From positions 1 through 64,000 of the forward strand of contig NZ_QMKQ01000021.1 in the NCBI RefSeq assembly GCF_003287975.1: a stretch of 64,000 nt of DNA, in the 5' to 3' direction. The position numbers and the translations under genes were made by a program. The notes under the pieces are model-generated. The model saw only the letters and a list, made by a program, of their open reading frames with translations, did not search any database and was not told where the DNA came from. The stretch's first letter is position 1, and each line of letters begins with the position of its first letter. This DNA comes from Arthrobacter sp. AQ5-05 (GTDB lineage: Bacteria > Actinomycetota > Actinomycetes > Actinomycetales > Micrococcaceae). Shown here piece by piece: positions 34,465 through 42,889 of the stretch.

Positions 34465-35175
34465 CTATTGAGTTCTTCCTCCAAGGAGCCCGCCGAGCTC
34501 CGCCGCCGAGCGCAGCACCTCGGGAGCCAGAACGTCCAGCAATGAGGACTGGAAAATAGTCACACCGACACTGAACTCACCCATCCCGCTCCCGGCTGGT
34601 ACATGGGCTGAAAGTCCCCACGCCGAGGGGATGACCTCGGCACTGGAAGTTGCGTAACCTCGAACTCGAGCTTCCGCGACCTCCATGCGCTCCCCAGCGA
34701 CGGGCGGGCGTGCCGAAAGGATCGCTAGCCCTCCCGATCCTTGATGGATTGGATGTATCTGGCCCGCGCGGAATGCTATATGTGCCACTGCGTTTGTGGG
34801 CTCCACCACCAGCAGCGCCTGAACCTGGTCTTGCCCCGTTGCCACAATTAAGTGCGCCGTGGCACCAACTTTGTCGGCCAGGGCTTGGAGAACCGGCCGA
34901 GATACTGTGCGCAGGTCTTGATCCACTGATTCTGCAAGTCTAATCAGCCCAGCTGCTGGTGAAATCAGTTTCGTGTCCGATCGACGGACCAGATTGTGGC
35001 GCTCAAGTGTGCCTATCAATCGGTGCGCAATGGTGCGGTGGACACCGAGATGCTTGGCAACCTGGGTCAGGGTAACTCCAGCCGGATGATCTGAAATGTA
35101 TTCCAAAGCCACAAGCCCGCGATCAAGCGTCTTCGAGATTGCAGATTCCTGTGAAGCTACTTCTGCCAGACTCAC
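34465..35175 (-). CDS. IclR-family regulator of the ETF island
   Basis: A 236-residue IclR protein with a winged-helix domain (about 12-70; GVTLTQVAKHLGVHRTIAHR) and an effector domain. GTG start behind GGGGG. A TGCG-N5-CGCA palindrome lies 45 bp upstream and two more stand in the divergent promoter at 29 kb, which suggests autoregulation and control of both catabolic units. It is clearly a different protein from the IclR gene at 13030, and its operator has a different sequence. Confidence 0.87.
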   Translation of the reverse strand: MSLAEVASQESAISKTLDRGLVALEYISDHPAGVTLTQVAKHLGVHRTIAHRLIGTLERHNLVRRSDTKLISPAAGLIRLAESVDQDLRTVSRPVLQALADKVGATAHLIVATGQDQVQALLVVEPTNAVAHIAFRAGQIHPIHQGSGGLAILSARPPVAGERMEVAEARVRGYATSSAEVIPSAWGLSAHVPAGSGMGEFSVGVTIFQSSLLDVLAPEVLRSAAELGGLLGGRTQ

Positions 35176-35219
35176 TGCAGGCCCCCTTTGCGTTAGATTT
35201 ATACTATTCTAACTTGGCG

Positions 35220-35232
35220 TGCGATTATCGCA
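35220..35232. promoter_or_regulatory. IclR operator at its own promoter
   Basis: TGCGATTATCGCA is a perfect 13-bp palindrome matching the sites at 29084 and 29253 in both TGCG/CGCA arms. Confidence 0.68.
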
Positions 35233-35713
35233 ACGTGCGGGCATTCGACACGCTGACTGTTGCATCGGAAATTCAGTGACTGGGCTGAGCAAGAGGATCT
35301 GGATAAAGACTCACTCAAACTTCATCAAACTTGGTGTCATTCGAGGGGTTCGGCGAGACCAGTTGACCAGAAGCTTCGGACTCGCAGACTCTGCACTTTC
35401 TTTGTTGGTTGCAGCAACAGCACCCGAGTTGTTGGGCTTACGTTCATTGGCTCTGGTCTTACGGTTTATTTCCAAAGCTGTGGGCCAGACAGTCCGCCGA
35501 ATTAGTACCGGTCAACAACTAATCATCTTTTCAAGCCCACGTCTTCAACCTTCGGTGTTGTTGTGGTCGTAATCGTAATTGGTGCCGAGCCCAATCATGA
35601 TCGAAGACCTGCGGCTTCCCCGTTGACTAATAACTTCCAGATACGCCGTCGGCGGGCAGACGCTGAGCTTTGCCCCTGCGCCCTCCCGCCCACGAACCTC
35701 GTCCCGGACCTCG
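35233..35713. other. Intergenic stretch without recognisable gene
   Basis: About 480 bp of lower-GC DNA between the IclR promoter and the convergent end of the MHS gene at 35714. Frames are short and unlike known proteins on both strands. Confidence 0.55.
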
Positions 35714-37063
35714 CTAGTGCAGTTCCTTCTTGGAAGTGTCCTTGTTGAGGAGCAACACCGCCAGCACCATCAGCAGCACCGCACCCCAGAACACGCCCAC
35801 GGTTTGGTACGAACCGGAGTTGATGACCAAGGTCTGGGCAATGAGCGGAGATAATCCAACGCCGAGCGCCGCCGCTCCCTGGAATGCAAGCGATGCGCCC
35901 GTGAACCGGACGTCGGTCGGGAATTGCTCCGCGATGTAGGCCCCCACCGGCCCAAAAAGCATGCCTTGGACGATACCGCTGCCAACGACAATCGCCATGC
36001 CGAAGCCAATCAACGATCCACTCTCAAGCATGGAGATGATCGGGTAGGCCAGCACCATTCCCAGAATCGCCGCGGTGGCCATGACGGCCCGCCGCCCGTA
36101 CCTGTCACTGAGGCGAGCCGAGGCAAAGGTCATGGTCAGATTGACCAGCGCAGCGGCCGCTTTCCAATTGAGGACGCCTGTCCGGTCGGCGCCGGACTCC
36201 GTGGCCACGGCCACGCCCCAGACGGTCATCAGGCCTTGGGTGACGGCGAATCCCAACGAGACAATCAGTGCAACGGCAACGGCCCTCGGGTGGTTGGTGA
36301 AGACTTCAACCAAGGGAATCTTCCGCTTGGAACCGGCTTTTTCAAGTCCTTTGAACAGCGGGGATTCCGACACCTTAAGGCGAATGACGAGTCCGACCAC
36401 CACGAGTACGGCACTGAAGAGGAAAGGAATGCGCCAACCCCAGGTCAGGAAGTTGTCCCCGGTGAATGCGGAGGCGGCCGAGAGGGCAAGCGTGGCCAGG
36501 ATGGCGCCGGCCGGACCGCCGGCGGTGGCGAAGGACGTAGCGAATCCCCGCTTCTCCTTCGGCGCGTGTTCCAGAGCCATGAGCGCAGCACCGCCCCATT
36601 CACCGCCAACGGCGATGCCTTGAATGAGCCGGATGAAGGTCAGAATGATTGGAGCGGCGATTCCAATGGTCGCCGTGGTGGGCAGGATGCCAATCGCCAT
36701 GGTGGCGAATCCCACCGTGAGCATGGATATGACAAGCATCTTTTTGCGGCCAACACGATCGCCCCAGTGGCCAAAGAGCGCCCCTCCGAGTGGGCGTGCA
36801 AGATATCCCACCGCGAAGGTTGCAAAGGATGCGAACGTCGCCATGGCCGGCGGCATGTTGATGAAGAAGACCTTGTTAAAGACAATGGCCGAGGCGGTGG
36901 CATAGAGCAGGAAGTCATAGTACTCAACTGCGCTGCCGATAAAGCTTGAAGCGAGAATCCGCTTCATCTCCGGCGTTTTCAATGATGCTTGCAACTGAGG
37001 TTGTTGTCCTTGGAGGTTTGAAGGCACGGTGGAACCCGTTTCAGAAGTGGTGGGCGTGGACAT
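35714..37063 (-). CDS. MHS-family MFS transporter paired with an MBL hydrolase
   Basis: A 449-residue MHS symporter: SFIGSAVEYYDFLLYATASAIVF (about 40-62), loop motif GHWGDRVGRKKML (about 101-113), and the IRLIQGIAVGGEWGGAALMALEH block (about 147-170). AGGAG precedes the ATG. It starts two bases after the stop of the metallo-hydrolase gene, forming a two-gene operon divergent from a LysR regulator. It probably takes up the compound that the hydrolase or the neighbouring island processes. Confidence 0.88.
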   Translation of the reverse strand: MSTPTTSETGSTVPSNLQGQQPQLQASLKTPEMKRILASSFIGSAVEYYDFLLYATASAIVFNKVFFINMPPAMATFASFATFAVGYLARPLGGALFGHWGDRVGRKKMLVISMLTVGFATMAIGILPTTATIGIAAPIILTFIRLIQGIAVGGEWGGAALMALEHAPKEKRGFATSFATAGGPAGAILATLALSAASAFTGDNFLTWGWRIPFLFSAVLVVVGLVIRLKVSESPLFKGLEKAGSKRKIPLVEVFTNHPRAVAVALIVSLGFAVTQGLMTVWGVAVATESGADRTGVLNWKAAAALVNLTMTFASARLSDRYGRRAVMATAAILGMVLAYPIISMLESGSLIGFGMAIVVGSGIVQGMLFGPVGAYIAEQFPTDVRFTGASLAFQGAAALGVGLSPLIAQTLVINSGSYQTVGVFWGAVLLMVLAVLLLNKDTSKKELH

Positions 37064-37065
37064 GG

Positions 37066-38106
37066 TTACTCCTGGTTTCCGAAGGGAATGATATCTAGGT
37101 CATCGGGGAGGAAGAACTCGCCGCTGAAGTTCATGCGCGCGTCCTGCCAAACCAGCGGTGAAGCAGTTCCCGGGACCAAGTGATGAAGTGCCAGTCTCTG
37201 GGCGCCGGCCTTGGTGGCAATGCGAGCAGCGTCGGCGGCGCTCGTGTGGCTCTTGTAGTGGTGGTCTCTGGCGGCAATTGACGTGGCATCGTCCTTCCGC
37301 GCATACAGCCCGTCGATATAGTCGAAATCGATGGCCTCGTGTAGCAGCAACCCCGTGCCTGCGGCGAGAACGGCCGTATTCTGGTTTGGAGCGGTATCCC
37401 CCGAAATCGTGACCGATCCTTCAGCCGAGTCAAAGCGAAAGGCGAAGGCGGGAGCCACGGGAGGGTGCTCAACCAGGATTGCCGAAACCGTGACCCTCGA
37501 ATCCTGATGGATGACAAAAGGTTCCATCGCCGGTGTGGGATTGTCGTTAGGGTGGTATCCGATGCCGTCCGGGATCTTTATGTCACTGGCAACGAATAGG
37601 TCGTGCGGCGAGGGACGCAAGGAATCAATGATTCGGTCATTGAGATCGGTTGCAAATGCCTTCATCAAGGTGGCAAAAGTCTCCTTGGTTCCCGGCGTCG
37701 GTGATTCCGGGGCGATGTAGGCCGGCATCACTGTGGCCCGCGGCGAGAGCGGCGGGAGCATCCCTCTATCGCCGGGGCCGATGATCGGTACGGGGTCTTT
37801 GAGCCGTGACCCCATCTCGTAGAGTCCGAAGAGGGCCAGGCTTGCCAAATCAATCGTGTGGTCCGAGTGCAGGTGCGTAATGAATATCCCGCGCAGGTCC
37901 TTGAATTCCAGTCCCGCCTCATGGATGCGACGCCCGACACCATGTCCGCAATCGACGAGGTAAAACCCGTCCTCGACCACAATCGCAGTCCCGATCCCGC
38001 ATCTCTCTGACCTGACGCCACGTGACCACCAGCGTGGCCCACCGGCTGTTCCCAGTGTCACGACATGTGCCCTCAAAGCACCGTTCTGGCCGCTGGTATC
38101 GCCCAT
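37066..38106 (-). CDS. Metallo-beta-lactamase-fold hydrolase
   Basis: A 346-residue binuclear zinc hydrolase. The HLHSDHTID motif (about 79-87) supplies His and Asp ligands, with further ligands in VTISGDTAPN (about 235) and LHHLVPG near the end. It resembles RNase Z-like and arylsulfatase/lactonase-like enzymes with a small-molecule substrate. The start at 38106 is chosen because GGAG lies 9 bases ahead; an 18-codon extension lacks a site. First gene of the operon with the MHS transporter, divergent from lysR. Ester, lactone or sulfate ester cleavage is the probable chemistry, not proven. Confidence 0.8.
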   Translation of the reverse strand: MGDTSGQNGALRAHVVTLGTAGGPRWWSRGVRSERCGIGTAIVVEDGFYLVDCGHGVGRRIHEAGLEFKDLRGIFITHLHSDHTIDLASLALFGLYEMGSRLKDPVPIIGPGDRGMLPPLSPRATVMPAYIAPESPTPGTKETFATLMKAFATDLNDRIIDSLRPSPHDLFVASDIKIPDGIGYHPNDNPTPAMEPFVIHQDSRVTVSAILVEHPPVAPAFAFRFDSAEGSVTISGDTAPNQNTAVLAAGTGLLLHEAIDFDYIDGLYARKDDATSIAARDHHYKSHTSAADAARIATKAGAQRLALHHLVPGTASPLVWQDARMNFSGEFFLPDDLDIIPFGNQE

Positions 38107-38207
38107 TTCTTTGTCTCCTAGTCTCAAGCTTTCACTACCCTCAATGGTGATCCGCATCATGAATTCTGTATAGTCGATATATGCGAAGGTCTACATAAGG
38201 GGAATTG
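38107..38207. promoter_or_regulatory. Divergent promoter region of MBL operon and lysR
   Basis: The short gap contains an AT-rich element TATAGTCGATATATGCG around 38171-38187 that resembles the T-N11-A style of LysR boxes. An AGGGG ribosome site for lysR follows. The binding site is a guess. Confidence 0.4.
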
Positions 38208-39116
38208 ATGGCAGAAGCGACGCTGCGTCAAATGCAGTACTTTTTGGCGGTTTTGGACCACGGCTCTGTCACTGCAGCCGCCAAGCAATCCCATGTCTCG
38301 CAATCCGCACTGTCCATGGCCATTGCGCAGCTCGAGTCCATCTTCGGCGCGCAGCTCTTTGTGCGGAACAAGGCCCAAAAGGTCGTCCCCACGCCGGCGG
38401 CACTGCGTCTGGAACCGCACGCACGGAACGCTTTGGAGTCAGTCGACCTTGCCCATCATGCAATCCGGGACGAACGACACCGTATCGGCGGACTGGTCAG
38501 AATCGGATGCTTGACGACCCTCTCGCCATCGATCATGCCCGCCTTGATAAAGGTCTTCTTTGATAAATATCCTGAAATCAGCGTGCGAATACTTGAGGGC
38601 AGCGCTGTTGAACTTCAAGAGAAGCTACGTGGCGGTCAGCTTGACGTGGTCTTCCTTTACCACCGCCTTTTCGAACAGGACCTGGTTTGCCAGGACCTGC
38701 AAAAAGCAACGATGCATGCCATGCTTCCTGCCGGGCATCCCCGCGCCACGGATGATTCGGTGTTCGTGCGCGATATCCAGGACCTTCCGCTGATATTGCT
38801 CGATATCCCTCCGACCGCCGACTCCATCCTCGGGATCCTTACCGGATTGGGCGTGGAAAAAGCCCCTCGCCTGCGCTCGTCAAATGTGGAAACGATCCGG
38901 GAGTACATCGGATTGGGACTCGGTTTTTGCCTGACAAATACCGTGCCCGTGAACCGGATGAGCTTTGGGGGGCATTACGTCGCCTACGTGCCCTTGGCCG
39001 ACAACATCCCTGCCAATGCGATTACGGCGGTCACGCGTCCCGGGCATCCAACCAGCCGGCGCGTGGGGATTGCGATCAACGTCGTTGCGGAGAATCTCCA
39101 CGACCGCGGCACATAG
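38208..39116 (+). CDS. LysR-family regulator
   Basis: A 302-residue LysR protein: N-terminal helix-turn-helix (about 4-62; HGSVTAAAKQSHVSQSALSMAIAQLE) and a substrate-binding-like effector domain (about 90-295). The ATG at 38208 is preferred to the TTG three bases earlier. It is divergent from the MBL/MHS operon and most likely activates it. It converges with fahA across a 15-bp-stem terminator. Confidence 0.88.
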   Translation: MAEATLRQMQYFLAVLDHGSVTAAAKQSHVSQSALSMAIAQLESIFGAQLFVRNKAQKVVPTPAALRLEPHARNALESVDLAHHAIRDERHRIGGLVRIGCLTTLSPSIMPALIKVFFDKYPEISVRILEGSAVELQEKLRGGQLDVVFLYHRLFEQDLVCQDLQKATMHAMLPAGHPRATDDSVFVRDIQDLPLILLDIPPTADSILGILTGLGVEKAPRLRSSNVETIREYIGLGLGFCLTNTVPVNRMSFGGHYVAYVPLADNIPANAITAVTRPGHPTSRRVGIAINVVAENLHDRGT

Positions 39117-39277
39117 TGCGCTTACTTTCAGCAACGTTGGCATGTCCGCGTGGGATGAACGTCAAAGGACTCCGTCCCTGGCCCCTCCCTTGGCCGGGTG
39201 GGTCCAGCGCACCTCGGGCCTCCCGAACGTCCGCTTTCGCTCCCGCAAGCAGTTGAAGATCACCTGTGGGAACGCCC

Positions 39278-39321
39278 TCAAGGCCCATGGGAACCGGCTT
39301 TCCGGATCCCATGGGCCTTGA
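39278..39321. terminator. Bidirectional terminator, 15-bp perfect stem
   Basis: TCAAGGCCCATGGGA (39278-39292) pairs exactly with 39307-39321, and the loop contains a further CCGG/CCGG stem. It separates lysR and fahA. The rest of 39117-39411 is without a gene. Confidence 0.75.
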
Positions 39322-39411
39322 AGAAGGTATGTAATTACTCCCCGGGGGGGGCGCGGCCCGTGCAAGGGCGCTAAGCACGCCGTGATGGCGGCGCTGCCGG
39401 CATTGGAATGC

Positions 39412-40662
39412 CTACGGTCCAGCGGGCACGCTATCGGCGGCCGGCGTCGCCGGAAGAATGGTGGCGGTGCATTCCCCGAAGTCGATAATCGTTCCGTCGG
39501 GTCCCGGAGCGGTCCCCCTAAGCGTGACGGTCTGCCCGTCGCCCAAGAACGTCATTTGCTTTCCATCGGCCAGCAGCACGGGCTCCTTGCCGCCCCAGGA
39601 TAGCTCCATGAAGGACCCTCGCTGGTTCTTCTCCGGCCCGGAAACGGTGCCCGAGCCAAAGAAGTCCCCGGGCCGCAGCCCGGCGCCGTTTACCGTCATG
39701 TGGGCAACCATCTGGGGCGCCGTCCAGTACAGGGTGCGCACCGGCGGGTGGGAAATGCTCTGGCCATCGACGATCACCTCCATGGTGATGTCCAGGCCCC
39801 ACGGTCCACCCGCGCTGTCATCGAGGTAGCCGGCGACGGCCACGTCCCGCACCGGGGGGTCGACCCGGGCCGCGCCAAGCGCCTCGAAGGGAACCACCCA
39901 GAGCGAAATCGACGAGGCAAAGGACTTGCCCAGGTAGGGGCCCAGCGGGACGTATTCATAGTTCTGGATGTCGCGGGCCGACCAATCGTTGAACAGGACG
40001 GCACCGAAGATGTGTTCGGCAGCAGCCTGGGCCACGCCGACTTCCCCGGCGGGGGCGCTTCCCCCGAGGACAAAACCGATCTCGGCCTCGATGTCCAACC
40101 GTCGGGACGGGCCGAAACTGGGGTTTCCGCCGGGCTCGGGGCGCAGCCCCTTGGGCCGGGGGAAATTCCGGCCGGAGGGTATGACGGTTCCGGCGCGGCC
40201 ATGGTATCCCACCGGAAGGTGCTTCCAGTTGGGAAGGAGTGGGGCTTGGTCCGGCCGAAACATCTTGCCGATGTTGCTGGCGTGGTGCTCCGAGGCGTAG
40301 TAGTCGACGTAGTCCGCGACGGTAAAGGGCATGTGCATCTCCACCTGCTCCACCGGGAACGACGCGGCCTCGACCTCATCACCCAACCCCTCGCGCGTGA
40401 CGACGTCCACGAGCCATCGGCGAAGCGAAGCCCATGATTGGTGCCCGGCGGTCAACAACGCGTCGAGGTTCGGCGTGTCAATTGCGAGGCGGGTTTCACC
40501 GTCCAATCCCTCGACCGCGGTGGACAGCGCCTGCAGGTCGATGGCGCGTCCTCCCAGGCGGACTCCGAGGCGTGGTCCGGCACCCTTCGGGGAGAAGGAT
40601 CCATAGGGCAGGTTCTCGGGGCCGAACCCCGGACTCGCAAAACGTTCGGCTGCGGTATTCAT
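39412..40662 (-). CDS. fahA: Fumarylacetoacetase (EC 3.7.1.2)
   Basis: A 416-residue enzyme that cleaves fumarylacetoacetate into fumarate and acetoacetate, the last step of tyrosine/homogentisate breakdown. The N-terminal SH3-like part is followed by the catalytic C-terminal domain with FNDWSARDIQNYEYVPLGPYLGKSFASSIS (about 221-250) and FFGSGTVSGPEKNQRGSFMELSWGG. AAGGAG lies 8 bases before the ATG. It is the third gene of the leftward hmgA operon, 57 bp after the unknown middle gene. Confidence 0.94.
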   Translation of the reverse strand: MNTAAERFASPGFGPENLPYGSFSPKGAGPRLGVRLGGRAIDLQALSTAVEGLDGETRLAIDTPNLDALLTAGHQSWASLRRWLVDVVTREGLGDEVEAASFPVEQVEMHMPFTVADYVDYYASEHHASNIGKMFRPDQAPLLPNWKHLPVGYHGRAGTVIPSGRNFPRPKGLRPEPGGNPSFGPSRRLDIEAEIGFVLGGSAPAGEVGVAQAAAEHIFGAVLFNDWSARDIQNYEYVPLGPYLGKSFASSISLWVVPFEALGAARVDPPVRDVAVAGYLDDSAGGPWGLDITMEVIVDGQSISHPPVRTLYWTAPQMVAHMTVNGAGLRPGDFFGSGTVSGPEKNQRGSFMELSWGGKEPVLLADGKQMTFLGDGQTVTLRGTAPGPDGTIIDFGECTATILPATPAADSVPAGP

Positions 40663-40719
40663 GTGGTGGTGCTCCTTGGATCGGGTGAAGACTGTTGGGG
40701 TTGGTCCCGCTGTGCGGGT

Positions 40720-41577
40720 TTAGGCCATGCCGTGGGGAAAGAGGTCCATGGCTTCCAGGCTCTCGGCGGGTTCGACCACGCTGCACGTTCCGAATGAGGC
40801 GAATGACTGGCGCCAGTCCCCACCGGAACTCCGTGCCAAGCGTTCAAGTTTCGCCGTATCGAATTCGGACAGCAGCGCCGTGACCTGCTCGACGCCCGCG
40901 CCTTGCCGGGCTGCCTCGGTGGCCATCGCGATGTTCAGGAAGCCGTGGTGCGTAAACCCGGTGTCAAGATCCGTGTAGCGCACGGCTTCATGCAGTCCGG
41001 CGGTCAGCTTGAACTTGAGGCCGGCTTCAACCGCCTTGAGGAGTACGCTGGCCAGCTGCTCGGGAGTCGGGAAGAGCTCGGCACGGATCCCGCCGGTGCG
41101 GTATTTCAGGTGCAGGGCGCTTCCCGCCATCAGGTCAAGGGCTCCCGCTGCCATTTGGGCGGCATCCAGCTCAACGTACACTGGCAAGCGCGATAGTTCC
41201 TTGGCCTGCAGGATCTGCGCCCTCCAGCGCTCCGGGTCTTCCGGGGTGGTCTTGAGTTCCAATGCCACCACCTCCAGTTCCGGACCCAGCCTCCCGGCAA
41301 GCTCCAAGGCTTCGCTCAGCCCATCGGCAGGCACAACGGCCGAGACCTCCACCGGACGGCCGTCGAGCTCCAATCGGGATGCGATGGCCCTGGCCTCGGG
41401 AAGGTCCCTGAGCGCAAGCACTGCGGGACCGACGGCGCCGCTGTGCCGGTTGGCCCGGCGTGCCACGTGGTCGGTGATTGCCTTCTCCAGCGGGGCCAGG
41501 CCGGGCGGAAAGGTGGCTGCGTCGTCGAAGAAGCCGACGAACTGCCCGGGTACGGTTTGCATGTCCATTCCCGTCAT
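40720..41577 (-). CDS. Unknown protein coupled to hmgA
   Basis: A 285-residue soluble protein. Its ATG overlaps the hmgA stop (ATGA), and fahA follows, so it belongs to homogentisate catabolism. Alternating strand/helix blocks (AVGPAVLALRDLPEARAI, VEVSAVVPADG, PVYVELDA, ALHLKYRTGG, LKFKLTAGLHEAVRY) suggest a TIM-barrel-like fold with a possible binding segment at LKYRTGGI. I do not recognise the family. No maleylacetoacetate isomerase gene is visible in the operon; a role at that step or as an accessory factor is speculation. Confidence 0.75.
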   Translation of the reverse strand: MTGMDMQTVPGQFVGFFDDAATFPPGLAPLEKAITDHVARRANRHSGAVGPAVLALRDLPEARAIASRLELDGRPVEVSAVVPADGLSEALELAGRLGPELEVVALELKTTPEDPERWRAQILQAKELSRLPVYVELDAAQMAAGALDLMAGSALHLKYRTGGIRAELFPTPEQLASVLLKAVEAGLKFKLTAGLHEAVRYTDLDTGFTHHGFLNIAMATEAARQGAGVEQVTALLSEFDTAKLERLARSSGGDWRQSFASFGTCSVVEPAESLEAMDLFPHGMA

Positions 41578-42791
41578 TTGGAGGCCTCGCTGATCCAGCG
41601 ACCGCCGGTCCAAGAGGACGCATATTTCCCGTCATCGGTGGCCACGGCGGCTTCCCCGAGGTCAAGGGGGCGGAAGGTGTCGACCATGACGGCGGTCTCG
41701 TCAAAGTACTCGACGCCCAGGGATGCCTCGATGGCCCCGGGCTGGGGGCCGTGCGGATGGCCGCCGGGATGAATGGAGATGGACCCCCTGCCGATTCCCG
41801 AGCCCTTGCGCGCCTCGTAGTCGCCATCGACGTAGAACATGATCTCGTCGGAATCGACATTGGAATGGTAGTAGGGAACCGGCACCGCCAGCTCGTGGTA
41901 ATCGACCTTGCGCGGCACGAAGTTGCAGATCACGAAGTTGTGTCCCTCGAAGACCTGGTGGACCGGTGGCGGCTGGTGGACCTTGCCGGTGATCGGCATG
42001 TAGTCCTTGATGTTGAAGGTGTAGGGGTACAGGCATCCGTCCCAGCCCACCACGTCAAAGGGATGGTGCGGCAGGATGTGGACGGTGCCTTGCAGTCCCG
42101 AGGCCCCACGGCCGCGGTGCTTGATGTACACCTCCACGTCGGTTTCGTCGTAGAGCAACGGTTCGGTGGGCCCGTGCAGGTCGCGCTCGCAATATGGTGC
42201 GTGTTCCAGAAGCTGACCGTATTTGGAGAGGTAGTTCTTTGGCGGGGCGATGTGTGAATTGGCTTCGATGAAGTACAGGCGCGCGCGCTCCCCGTCCCGC
42301 ATGACCCACCGGTGGATCGTCGCCCTGGGGATCATGACATAGTCGCCTTCGGTGGCTTCAAGCGAACCGAACTGGGTCTCGACCAGGGCAGAACCCTTCT
42401 CGACGTACACGCATTCGTCGCCGATGGCGTTCTTGTACAGCGGCGAAGTCTTCCCGACATGGCCGTAGGAAATGCGAACGTCGGAGTTGCCCAGGACCAG
42501 CCGACGTCCGGTCACCGCGTCGACCTGCGACACCTGATCCTCGGTAAAGAGATCATGAAGCTTCAGGTGGCGCGGCAGCAACGGGTTGTTCGAAGTCAGC
42601 TCCTGGTCCGGAAGTGCCCATGACCGGGCACCCACCATGGCGGACGGAATGTGGCGGTGGTAGAGCAACGATGAATCCATGGAGAAACCCTCTTCCCCCA
42701 TTAGCTCTTCATAGAGGACGTTGCCGTTCTCGTCCTTGAACAGTGTGTGGCGTTGCTTGGGCACCGGGCCCACCTGGCGATAGTAAGCCAT
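41574..42791 (-). CDS. hmgA: Homogentisate 1,2-dioxygenase (EC 1.13.11.5)
   Basis: A 405-residue cupin-type iron dioxygenase that opens the homogentisate ring to maleylacetoacetate. The C-terminal iron region runs VHQPPPVHQVFEGHNFVICN to DSDEIMFYVDGDYEAR and HPGGHPHGPQPG, with His and Glu ligands in the expected order. The start at 42791 fits a GGAG site and the common MAYYRQVG N-terminus; upstream frame is leader. It is slightly shorter than animal enzymes but normal for actinobacteria. First gene of hmgA-unknown-fahA, divergent from the MarR gene, with two operators between. Confidence 0.93.
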   Translation of the reverse strand: MAYYRQVGPVPKQRHTLFKDENGNVLYEELMGEEGFSMDSSLLYHRHIPSAMVGARSWALPDQELTSNNPLLPRHLKLHDLFTEDQVSQVDAVTGRRLVLGNSDVRISYGHVGKTSPLYKNAIGDECVYVEKGSALVETQFGSLEATEGDYVMIPRATIHRWVMRDGERARLYFIEANSHIAPPKNYLSKYGQLLEHAPYCERDLHGPTEPLLYDETDVEVYIKHRGRGASGLQGTVHILPHHPFDVVGWDGCLYPYTFNIKDYMPITGKVHQPPPVHQVFEGHNFVICNFVPRKVDYHELAVPVPYYHSNVDSDEIMFYVDGDYEARKGSGIGRGSISIHPGGHPHGPQPGAIEASLGVEYFDETAVMVDTFRPLDLGEAAVATDDGKYASSWTGGRWISEASK

Positions 42792-42831
42792 GACCGTCTC
42801 CTTGGTTGTAAATGTTGTGGCCCTACTCAAG

Positions 42832-42849
42832 TAGTAAAGACTTGAACTA
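42832..42849. promoter_or_regulatory. MarR-type operator 1
   Basis: TAGTAAAGACTTGAACTA sits inside the wider AAGTAGT-N10-ACTACTT palindrome (42829-42852), 41 bp upstream of hmgA. It matches the second site at 15 of 18 positions. Confidence 0.72.
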
Positions 42850-42868
42850 CTTTGGGTCATGTCTAAAA

Positions 42869-42886
42869 TAGTAGAGACTTATACTA
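42869..42886. promoter_or_regulatory. MarR-type operator 2
   Basis: TAGTAGAGACTTATACTA repeats operator 1 37 bp away in the same orientation. It lies directly before the marR reading frame, which fits autorepression. Confidence 0.72.
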
Positions 42887-42889
42887 AAT

